Part shown: piece by piece, positions 17,488-25,633 of the stretch
Layout: every line of letters begins with the position of its first letter
Position numbering within the stretch: the first letter of the stretch is position 1
Assembly (NCBI GenBank): GCA_014379355.1
Contig: JACMLX010000094.1
Coordinates: 1-47,433, forward strand
Reading direction: 5' to 3'
Length of the DNA: 47,433 nucleotides
Source: Gemmatimonadaceae bacterium
GTDB taxonomy: Bacteria > Gemmatimonadota > Gemmatimonadetes > Gemmatimonadales > Gemmatimonadaceae
Program-made: the position numbers and the translations under genes
The notes under the pieces: generated by a model
The model's database searches: none
What the model saw: only the letters and a program-made list of their open reading frames with translations
What the model was told of the DNA's origin: nothing

Positions 17488-20400
17488 ATGGTCGACGAGC
17501 GTGATGTCCCGGACCGCAGCGCGTCGAATGCCGATGCGTTGCGGCGTGCACTGATCGCCGTCCGGGAGCTGCGCGCGCGCGTGGCGCAGGCGGAACGCGC
17601 CGCACATGAGCCGATCGCGATCGTGGGCATGGGCTGTCGCTTTCCCGGTGGTGCATCGTCACCGGCACGCTACTGGGAGCTGTTGCGTGCGGCCCGTGAG
17701 GTGCTCAAGGAGGTGCCGGCGGATCGGTGGGATATCGAGCAGTTCTACGATCCCGACCCGGACGTGCCGGGCCGCATGTACGCACGCAGCGGCGGCTTCA
17801 TCGACGAGCCGGTGCAGGAGTTCGACGCGCGGTTCTTCGGCATTTCGCCGCGCGAAGCGGAGAGCCTCGATCCGCAGCAACGCCTGCTGCTGGAGACCAC
17901 GTGGGAAGCGCTCGAACATGCCGCGATCGCGCCGACGAGTCTCGCCGGCACCGATACGGGAGTGTTCGTCGGAATCGGCACCGTCGACCATCTCAGCCTG
18001 AACGCGATCAACGGGCTCTCGCGCGTGATCGATCCGTACTCCGGCACCGGGGCCGGCTATTCCGTCGCCTCGGGCCGCTTGTCGTTCTTCCTGGGACTGC
18101 ACGGGCCCAACGCCGCGGTCGACACGGCCTGCTCGTCGTCGCTGGTGACGGTGCTGCTCGCCGTGCAGGCCTTGCGCACTCGCAGCTGCTCGTTGGCACT
18201 CGCGGGTGGCGTCAACGTCATGCTGTCGCCGCAATCCACGACGTACATGTGCAACCTGCGCGCGTTGTCGGCGCGCGGACACTGTGCGTCGTTCGACAGC
18301 AGCGCCGACGGCTACGTCCGTGGTGAAGGGGCCGGCATGCTCGTGCTCAAGCGCCTCGCCGATGCGGAACGCGACGGCGACGTCGTGCACGCCATCATTC
18401 GCGGCGGAGCCTACAATCACGATGGACGCAGCGCTGGCCTCACCGTGCCGAACGGCGCCGCGCAGCGTACCGTGATCGTCGCGGCGCTCGCCGATGCCGG
18501 GCTGAATCCCGTAGATGTGCAGTACGTCGAAGCGCACGGCACCGGCACGCCGCTGGGAGATCCCATCGAGCTGAACGCACTCGGTGCCGCGTACGGCCCG
18601 GGACGCGTCGATCGCCTCAAGGTCGGGTCCGTGAAGACGAACATGGGCCACCTGGAAGCGGCGGCCGGTGTCGCCGGCATCATGAAGTGTGTGCTGTCGC
18701 TCGAGCACGAAATGATTCCGCAACAGCTGCATGTGCGGCAGCCGACGCCGCATGTGGACTGGAACGTGTTGCCGATCGAGCTCGTGACGCAACCGGTCGC
18801 GTGGAGCGGTGACGCACCGCGCGTGGCGGGTGTCAGCGCATTCGGTATCAGCGGTACCAATGCGCACGTGCTGATCGAAGCGGCGACGCGTGTGGCCGAC
18901 ACGCGCTCGCCGGACGACATGCTGCCGATGCAGGTGCTGCCGCTGTCGGCCATGGATGCAACGGCGCTCAGCGCAATGGCCGGCAATCTCGCCGACAAGC
19001 TCTCCGGGTCGCCGCCGCTGGTCGCAGATGTCGCGGCGACACTCGCGACCGGCCGCACGCACTTTCGCGAGCGTGTCGCCCTCGTCGTCGAGGACACGAA
19101 CGACGCCATCCGCCAGCTGCGGCTCGTTGCATCGCGTGCCGTCGACGGCATCGCGTCAGCCGGTCGCGTGACCGGTGAGGCACCGCGGGTGGCATTTCTC
19201 TTCACCGGTCAGGGTGCGCAGTACGCCGGCATGGGTCTCACGCTCGACGCCACGTATCCTGTATTCCGCGCGGCCATCGACCGATGTGCAGCCATTCTCG
19301 ACGGTCGATTGGACGTGCCGCTCCGCACATTGCTGTTCAGCGAAAACGACGCACGGCTGCAGCAGACGGTGTACACGCAGCCGGCATTGTTCGCATTCGA
19401 GTTCGCGCTGTCGGAATTATTGGTCAGCTGGGGTCTCCGCCCGCGGATGGTGATGGGTCACTCGCTTGGCGAATACGTCGCTGCCGTTGTGTCGGGGGTG
19501 CTGCCGCTGGAGGAAGTACTGCCGCTGGTCTGCGAGCGCGGACGCCTGATGCAGTCGCTGCCCGTTGGCGGCGCGATGGCCGCCGTGGCACTCGACGAAA
19601 CATCCGTACGCGAGATGCTGGCGTCCTTTGAGACGCTCGACCTCGCGGCCGTCAATGCGCCGACGAGTTGTGTCGTGTCAGGCGCGGAAGCCGACGTGAT
19701 GGCACTGATCGAGGCGGCGAAGTCGCGCGGTGTGCACGCGACGCGCCTGGCCGTATCGCACGCGTTTCATTCGCGATTGATGGAGCCGATCCTGTCGGAC
19801 TTCCGTCGTGTGGCAAGCGGCCTGTCCGTCCGCGAATCGAATGTCACGCTGATCTCCAATCGAACAGGCGACGTGATCGGTGCGCGCGAACTGGGTGACG
19901 CTGCGTACTGGACCGATCACTTGCGAGGCACGGTGCGTTTCGCGGATGGCGTCGCGACGCTGGGCCGTCTTGGTGCCGACCTTGTGATCGAGATCGGACC
20001 CACACCAGCCTTGCTCGGACAGGCGCAGGAGTCGCTGCCGGGCACGGCAACGCGCTGGTTGCCGACGCTTCGTCGCGGGCGCGATGAACTGCGCGCGATC
20101 AGTGAGTGCCTCGCCGGCCTGTACACCCACGGCGTCGAGATCGCTTGGCGCGCAGTGCACGGCTCGCAGCCGAGCCGGCGTGTCGCCCTGCCGACTTATC
20201 CATGGCAGCGGGAGCGACACTGGAGGGCCGGGCAGGTCGTCGACGCTCGTGAGCGTCGCGCGCCGACGGCCTTCAAGCACGTGTTGCTCGGCGGGCGCAC
20301 GTCATCGGCATTGCCGACCTTCGAAGGCGAGGTCGGCGTTGCGTCGCCCGCGTTTCTCGATGACCATCGCATCGCCGGCGTGCCGCTCTTTCCCGCGGCC

Positions 20401-23400
20401 GGCTTTCTCGAACTCGCGCTGGCTGCCGGGCGCGAAGTGCATCCCGATCGTTTCGTCAGCCTGCGCGACGTGTCGTTTCAGGAGGCGTTGCGCCTGCCCG
20501 ACGACGGTGCCGCCACGATGCAGGTCATCCTCGTTCGCAACGCGGCTGGATCGGACGAATTCCGCATCTTCAGTCAGGCATCAGCCGGCGCGAGCACCGC
20601 ATCACAGACGTGGCGTCTCCACGCGACCGGTGAACTCATCGCGGAGACCGTCACGGCGACATCCGGCGCGCTGGACCTGGCATCGATCCGTGCCCGCTGT
20701 GCGACCCCTCTCGATGTCGACGAGTACTACGCCACGTTGCGGCGATTCGGCGGGGAGTTCGGACCCGCATTCCGGTCGATCGTCGCGCTCGCGCGCGGCG
20801 CGAACGAAGTGCTCGGCGAAGTCCAGCTGAACGACACCGCCGCTCGCAGCGCGACCAGCTATCGAATGCATCCCGCGCTGCTCGACGCCTGTTTCCAGCT
20901 GTCGCCGGCCGCAGTCGGGTTCGAGGATTCGGACAGCGATGATGCAGCCAGCTACGTGCCGGTGCGCGTGCGCGGCTTGCGTGTTCACCAGTTCGGCGTG
21001 TCGCACGTGTTCTGTCACTTGACCGTTCCGGCTGACATCGTGCGCGGACAACCGACGCTCACGCATCAGCTGACGATCGTGGACGCAGATGGTCGGCTGG
21101 TGGCGGAGGTGGACGAACTCACCACGCAGCGTGTCAGTCGTGCCTCGATGCGCGCCTTGCTCGGGCAGGCCCAGCGCAACGACGGCCTGTATCAGCTCGA
21201 GTGGACTGAACAAGCGGCAGGCGCCGTCGATTCACCGGATCCCGGCCGATGGATTCTCGTGGGCGATGACGGTGAAACGCACGCAGCACTTGCCGCGGAG
21301 CTGCGCGCGCGCGGTCACGACACGGAATACCTCGTGGCATCGTCGTCGTTCGACGCACAGGAGGTGGAACGCGTCATCGGCCGACCCTCCTCGTTGCCGT
21401 TCCGAGGGGCCGTCGTGGTGTGGCCATATGCAGCGCCCGACAACGACGTCACGCTCGACGCGCTATCGGAGTGTCAGCACACGATACTCGCGACGATCGT
21501 GACGGTCGCGCGCGCGCTGGAAAAGCACGTCGCGCCGATGTGGGTCGTCACACGCGGGTCGCAGGCCTTCGAGGGTGCCGTACCGGATGTGCTGCAGGCG
21601 CCGATGTGGGGATTGGCAGGATCCATTGCGCTCGAGAATCCGGCGCTGCGCTGTGCGCGCATCGATCTCGACCCGATTCCGGCACCTGGGAGTGCCGTAG
21701 CGCTGGTGGATGAACTCTGCACTCGCACCGACGAATCCGCAGTCGCGTTCAGGAATCATCGTCGCTACGTCGCACGTCTGGCTCCGGCGGTGCTCGTGCA
21801 GGACGCCGGCCGGAACGCCCTGCGGCTCGAAATTCGTGAGCGCGGCCAGCTCCAGAATCTGGCGCTTGCCACCGTCGTGCGAACGCTGCCCGGCCAGGAC
21901 GAAGTCGAGATCGAAGTTCGCGCGGCAGGCCTGAACTTTCGCGACGTCCTGAACGCGCTCGGCGCGTATCCCGGTGATCCGGGTGCGCTCGGCAATGAGT
22001 GCGCGGGTGTCGTCACGGCGATCGGATCGAACGTGACGGCACTGCGCGTCGGTGACGAAGTCATTGCGCTGCCGCAGGGTGGCCTGGCCACACATGTCAT
22101 TGCCCCGGCAGTGCTCACGGTGCGCAAGCCAGCCTCGATGACCTTCGCAGAAGCTGCGACGATTCCGGTCACGTTCCTCACCGCGCAGTACGCGCTCTCG
22201 CGCCTCGGTCGGATGCAGTCCGGCGATCGCGTACTCGTTCACGCGGCCACAGGCGGCGTCGGGATGGCGGCGATGCAGCTGGCACGTCGGGCGGGCGCCA
22301 CGATCATCGCGACTGCCGGTTCGCCGGCCAAGCGCGCACAGGCGGCGGCCCATGGTGCCTCATTCGTCGCCGACTCTCGTGCGACGGACTTCGACGTCGC
22401 GGTGCGCGATGCCATCGGTGACGCCGGCGTCGACATCGTCCTGAACTCGCTCGCCGGCGACTTCATCCCGAACAGCCTCGGGTTGATTCGGCCCGGCGGC
22501 CGGTTCATCGAGCTTGGCAAGACCGGAACCTGGGACTCGACGCTGGTCGAACAACGGTACCCGGGTGTCGAGTACCACCTGTTCTTCCTTGGCGAACTCG
22601 CGGCACTGCAACCGGACGTGGTGCGTGAGATGCTGCTCGAGATCGTCGCGGACTTCGCCTGTGGCGCACTCGAGCCGCTGCCGATGCATGTCTTTCCGCT
22701 ATCGCGCGCGGAGGATGCATTCCGCTTCATGGCGCAGGCGAAACACACCGGGAAGATCGTGCTCACGCCACCGTCGCGATCGACGATCGCTGCGGATGCG
22801 AACTACCTGATCACCGGTGGGCTGGGCGGCCTGGGATTGGCGGTCGCGGAGTCGCTAGTTCATGGTGGTGCACGTCACCTGACACTGATGGGCCGCAGTG
22901 CGCCGAATGACGATGCGCGTCTCGCACTCGATGCGATGCGTGCGACGGGTGTGACGGTCACTGTCGTTGCAGCAGACGTTGCCTCGGAATCGGAAGTGGC
23001 ACACACACTCGCGTTGATTGCGGCGTCGGGTCATCCGCTGCGGGGCGTGATCCATGCTGCCGGTGTCATCGATGACGCGGTGCTGGCCGATCTCGATTGG
23101 GCGCGCTTCCGTCGCGTGTTTGCGCCGAAAGTCAGCGGCGCGTGGAATCTCCAGCAGCAGACGCGTGAACTGTCCCTCGATTTCTTCGTGCTCTTTTCAT
23201 CGATGGCGTCGGTGCTGGGCGCGGCCGGGCAGGGCAACTACGCGGCCGCGAATCAATTCCTCGACATGCTCGCGCACGCGCGACGCGCGCAGGGACTGCC
23301 GGCGCTCAGCATCAACTGGGGCAGCTGGTCCGAGATCGGAATGGCGGCCGGCGTCAGCGACGCACATCGTCGTCGTTGGGACGCAGCAGGGTTCCTGAGC

Positions 23401-23946
23401 ATCGCCCCTGATGCGGGCATCCGCACGATGCACGAGTTGATGGCGCGCGCCGAGGCTCCACGCATCGCCGTCATGCCACTCGATCTCGACGCGCTCGGTG
23501 ATGATGTGCCGTCGCTCCTGCGTGGCCTGACGGCACGACGTGCAGCGAAGTCGTCGCACTCTCAGGTCCGGAGTGACGAGCTTCTGCAGTCGCTCCGAAT
23601 CGCACCAGCCGTCGAACGTCCTGCATTGCTCGCGCACATGCTTGCCGAGCAGCTGATGCGGGTGCTCGCTCCCGGGTCGGACTATCGCCCTGACCCCGAT
23701 CGCACGCTCCTCGAGCTGGGAATGGACTCGCTCATGGCGATCGAGCTGCGCAATCGCATCGCCGCGCATCTGGCGGTCACGGTCACCGTGGGTGATTTGA
23801 TGGGTGGGCAGACGATCGCCAGACTGGCCGAGACGGTGTGGCGGATGTTGCCGTCGCTCGACGAGGTCGCAGCAGACGAGACGAAGATCGGTGTCGCCGT
23901 GACGGACAGCGGCCTTGCGGAGAGCTGGGAGACCGGGTCGCTTTAG
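17488..23946 (+). CDS. Type I polyketide synthase, second fully reducing module (KS-AT-DH-ER-KR-ACP)
   Basis: A 2152-aa PKS with the same domain order as its neighbour. KS: about 41-465, with C215, H350 and H388. AT: S659 in GHSLGEY and HAFH at 758-761, malonyl-type. DH: H960 in HRIAGVPLFP and D1133 with Q1137. ER: about 1450-1760, GGVG at 1589-1592. KR: GGLGGLG from 1777, S1905, Y1918, N1922, with an IDD motif indicating a B-type ketoreductase. ACP: S2081 in LGMDSL. About 70 residues follow the ACP and contain no thioesterase or reductase. The N-terminal 40 residues look like a helical docking segment. ATG follows the PKS1 stop with no gap. The module should add a fully saturated two-carbon unit per pass; it may act once or iteratively. 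Confidence 0.95.
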   Translation: MVDERDVPDRSASNADALRRALIAVRELRARVAQAERAAHEPIAIVGMGCRFPGGASSPARYWELLRAAREVLKEVPADRWDIEQFYDPDPDVPGRMYARSGGFIDEPVQEFDARFFGISPREAESLDPQQRLLLETTWEALEHAAIAPTSLAGTDTGVFVGIGTVDHLSLNAINGLSRVIDPYSGTGAGYSVASGRLSFFLGLHGPNAAVDTACSSSLVTVLLAVQALRTRSCSLALAGGVNVMLSPQSTTYMCNLRALSARGHCASFDSSADGYVRGEGAGMLVLKRLADAERDGDVVHAIIRGGAYNHDGRSAGLTVPNGAAQRTVIVAALADAGLNPVDVQYVEAHGTGTPLGDPIELNALGAAYGPGRVDRLKVGSVKTNMGHLEAAAGVAGIMKCVLSLEHEMIPQQLHVRQPTPHVDWNVLPIELVTQPVAWSGDAPRVAGVSAFGISGTNAHVLIEAATRVADTRSPDDMLPMQVLPLSAMDATALSAMAGNLADKLSGSPPLVADVAATLATGRTHFRERVALVVEDTNDAIRQLRLVASRAVDGIASAGRVTGEAPRVAFLFTGQGAQYAGMGLTLDATYPVFRAAIDRCAAILDGRLDVPLRTLLFSENDARLQQTVYTQPALFAFEFALSELLVSWGLRPRMVMGHSLGEYVAAVVSGVLPLEEVLPLVCERGRLMQSLPVGGAMAAVALDETSVREMLASFETLDLAAVNAPTSCVVSGAEADVMALIEAAKSRGVHATRLAVSHAFHSRLMEPILSDFRRVASGLSVRESNVTLISNRTGDVIGARELGDAAYWTDHLRGTVRFADGVATLGRLGADLVIEIGPTPALLGQAQESLPGTATRWLPTLRRGRDELRAISECLAGLYTHGVEIAWRAVHGSQPSRRVALPTYPWQRERHWRAGQVVDARERRAPTAFKHVLLGGRTSSALPTFEGEVGVASPAFLDDHRIAGVPLFPAAGFLELALAAGREVHPDRFVSLRDVSFQEALRLPDDGAATMQVILVRNAAGSDEFRIFSQASAGASTASQTWRLHATGELIAETVTATSGALDLASIRARCATPLDVDEYYATLRRFGGEFGPAFRSIVALARGANEVLGEVQLNDTAARSATSYRMHPALLDACFQLSPAAVGFEDSDSDDAASYVPVRVRGLRVHQFGVSHVFCHLTVPADIVRGQPTLTHQLTIVDADGRLVAEVDELTTQRVSRASMRALLGQAQRNDGLYQLEWTEQAAGAVDSPDPGRWILVGDDGETHAALAAELRARGHDTEYLVASSSFDAQEVERVIGRPSSLPFRGAVVVWPYAAPDNDVTLDALSECQHTILATIVTVARALEKHVAPMWVVTRGSQAFEGAVPDVLQAPMWGLAGSIALENPALRCARIDLDPIPAPGSAVALVDELCTRTDESAVAFRNHRRYVARLAPAVLVQDAGRNALRLEIRERGQLQNLALATVVRTLPGQDEVEIEVRAAGLNFRDVLNALGAYPGDPGALGNECAGVVTAIGSNVTALRVGDEVIALPQGGLATHVIAPAVLTVRKPASMTFAEAATIPVTFLTAQYALSRLGRMQSGDRVLVHAATGGVGMAAMQLARRAGATIIATAGSPAKRAQAAAHGASFVADSRATDFDVAVRDAIGDAGVDIVLNSLAGDFIPNSLGLIRPGGRFIELGKTGTWDSTLVEQRYPGVEYHLFFLGELAALQPDVVREMLLEIVADFACGALEPLPMHVFPLSRAEDAFRFMAQAKHTGKIVLTPPSRSTIAADANYLITGGLGGLGLAVAESLVHGGARHLTLMGRSAPNDDARLALDAMRATGVTVTVVAADVASESEVAHTLALIAASGHPLRGVIHAAGVIDDAVLADLDWARFRRVFAPKVSGAWNLQQQTRELSLDFFVLFSSMASVLGAAGQGNYAAANQFLDMLAHARRAQGLPALSINWGSWSEIGMAAGVSDAHRRRWDAAGFLSIAPDAGIRTMHELMARAEAPRIAVMPLDLDALGDDVPSLLRGLTARRAAKSSHSQVRSDELLQSLRIAPAVERPALLAHMLAEQLMRVLAPGSDYRPDPDRTLLELGMDSLMAIELRNRIAAHLAVTVTVGDLMGGQTIARLAETVWRMLPSLDEVAADETKIGVAVTDSGLAESWETGSL

Positions 23947-23999
23947 GTGGCGTACTCGACAGTGCCACCTCGCCTCGGCCGCCCTGGGTGCCGGGCGGC
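23945..23999 (+). terminator. Two tandem hairpins at the end of the PKS operon
   Basis: The first stem pairs AGGTGGC (23945-23951, overlapping the TAG stop) with GCCACCT (23964-23970). The second pairs GCCGCCC (23978-23984) with GGGCGGC (23993-23999). No T-run follows either stem. The position right at the end of PKS2 supports a termination or 3'-protection role. Confidence 0.45.
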
Positions 24000-24094
24000 G
24001 TTGACGTGACCTGAAGCTGCCGCGCCGGGTACACTTCCGCGGACTTCGCTGCATCCCTGATTCGACCGCCGCGCGCGGTCGTGGAATTGTGCCC

Positions 24095-24541
24095 ATGCGA
24101 CTGACACACCTGCTCCCGGCGGCCGCGCTCGCCCTGCTCGCCTGTGACAGCAATCCCTACGATCGGACGCAGATTCCGACGATCTCGATCGTGCCGGTGA
24201 TTGCGGCACCGCTGGTCGTGATCTCGTGGACGCCGGCCGGCGCACAGCAGGTGCGCGTCTACAAGGGCACCGTGGCCAACGGACAATCGGATCTGCTGGT
24301 CTGGTCGATCACGGGCTCGGGGATGAATTCGCTGGTGTCCGGCATCGAATACGGCACGACGAATCCTCCCGGCGGCGCCGTCGACGTCGCAGCCAAGCCG
24401 CTCGTCGCAGGCCAGCCGTACACGGTGCAGGTCAGTCGTGTCGATCCGAAAGGCGGTGACTCCGGTGGATTGACGGCCGCCGGGGCGCGGTACCAGAACA
24501 CGCAGACGTTCACGCTCGCGGCGATCGTCATACCGCCCTGA
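24095..24541 (+). CDS. Small lipoprotein of unknown function
   Basis: A 148-aa lipoprotein with a short signal and lipobox ALLAC. The mature part is beta-rich; VVISWTPAGAQQVRVYKG resembles the start of a fibronectin type III-like strand pair. No catalytic motif is seen. ATG 24095 fits the signal; no Shine-Dalgarno sequence is evident. A TACACT hexamer at 24030-24035 could be a -10 element, but the nearest TTGACG (24001) is 23 bp away. It follows the PKS operon beyond two hairpins, so a shared function is not implied. Confidence 0.7.
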   Translation: MRLTHLLPAAALALLACDSNPYDRTQIPTISIVPVIAAPLVVISWTPAGAQQVRVYKGTVANGQSDLLVWSITGSGMNSLVSGIEYGTTNPPGGAVDVAAKPLVAGQPYTVQVSRVDPKGGDSGGLTAAGARYQNTQTFTLAAIVIPP

Positions 24542-24645
24542 CGGCAGGAAGCGTCCCCGTCCGCGTTACCAGCCTGGACCGTGGTGCGTCCGTGAGTGGC
24601 TCCCGGAGTCGGAGCGATGTCGCGTGCTCACCCCGTCATCCCCGT

Positions 24646-25374
24646 ATGGAACCCGCCGAGAAGGCCGCCCGCGAGATTCTCGCGCTCATCGCTGCCACGT
24701 ATCGACCCACGCACGAGTACGTGGCCGCCGACGCGCGGCGCTTCGGCCATCTCGACATGCGATTCTACGAGCGGACCACGCGCCTGCTCGGGAGCAACGG
24801 CTTTCGCACGCTGGCGGACATCGAGGACAGGACGATCACCAACTCGCCGAACGGCGTACTCATGCCGGTGCTCGTCCGGACGATGCTGTCGCGTGACGGC
24901 ACGGTACTGGCCGGTCTCTACCATCCGCGTATCAGCCGGATCCTCCTGCGCGTGCTGCTGTGGCTCTTCCGCAAGCTGCCGGGAAAGGTGATCGACATGG
25001 AGACCGAGTTCTCCGACGGATCGTTCGTCGTCACCAGCAATGCGACGAGCGCTGCAGCGATCGACCTGCCGGCAACGCTCATCTCGGCTGAATTCCTGGC
25101 CGCGTCGGTGACGGCGCTCGCCGTCTTCCACCGCCACGCGGCGCGTGTCGCCGCACACCTGATCGCCCGTCCGGGCGTGACCGCGCGCGCGGTGTCCACG
25201 CTCGATGAGCTCGTCGCATCGCAGAATCGCATGAACGCCATCAAGGCCGCCTATCGTGGCGAGATCGGCGCGGTGACGAAGGCAGAGCTCGAACGCCTGT
25301 CGATGTTCGGCACGTCGGTGGCTGGCGACGTGCACGCTGCAGTAATGCGCGAGCAGTTGAAGCGCGCCGGCTGA
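24646..25374 (+). CDS. Hypothetical cytoplasmic protein
   Basis: A 242-aa protein I do not recognise. It has no signal peptide. The N-terminal third is helical, followed by a GTVLAGLYHP strand, a strongly amphipathic RILLRVLLWLFRKLPGK segment and a TEFSDGSFVVTSNA strand pair. The C-terminal third is helical and rich in Ala and charged residues. The amphipathic segment could touch the membrane. ATG 24646 is preferred to GTG 24592 because the upstream residues are low-complexity Arg/Ser. Good codon bias over the whole frame supports a real gene. It is not obviously linked to its neighbours. Confidence 0.65.
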   Translation: MEPAEKAAREILALIAATYRPTHEYVAADARRFGHLDMRFYERTTRLLGSNGFRTLADIEDRTITNSPNGVLMPVLVRTMLSRDGTVLAGLYHPRISRILLRVLLWLFRKLPGKVIDMETEFSDGSFVVTSNATSAAAIDLPATLISAEFLAASVTALAVFHRHAARVAAHLIARPGVTARAVSTLDELVASQNRMNAIKAAYRGEIGAVTKAELERLSMFGTSVAGDVHAAVMREQLKRAG

Positions 25375-25545
25375 CGGGCCGATCGTCGGTCGGGAGCACG
25401 TCGCGCTGAGGCCTCGCGGGACGTGATCGAGCTCGCTGCGCGCCGCGAGTCTGCGCGGCACGGATGGATCGGAACTTGCCCTCCCGGGGTGTACGCCAGC
25501 ACGTCACCGGAGAACGCCGGGGCGTACCGCGCGCGAAATCCGCCA

Positions 25546-25551
25546 TACCGT
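25546..25551 (+). promoter_or_regulatory. Candidate -10 hexamer 7 nt before an ATG
   Basis: TACCGT is followed after 7 nt by ATG 25559, in frame with the Ig-repeat lipoprotein. If used, the mRNA would be leaderless and the protein would start 25 codons earlier than annotated, with a long N-terminal region before the lipobox. The rest of 25375-25633 contains no gene. Confidence 0.35.
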
Positions 25552-25633
25552 GATCGTCATGTCCCCGAAAATCCGACCGACAGCTGTCGCTTGCCGACGG
25601 CACAGTGTCGCGCAGGTGCTGCAGCTGACTTCG

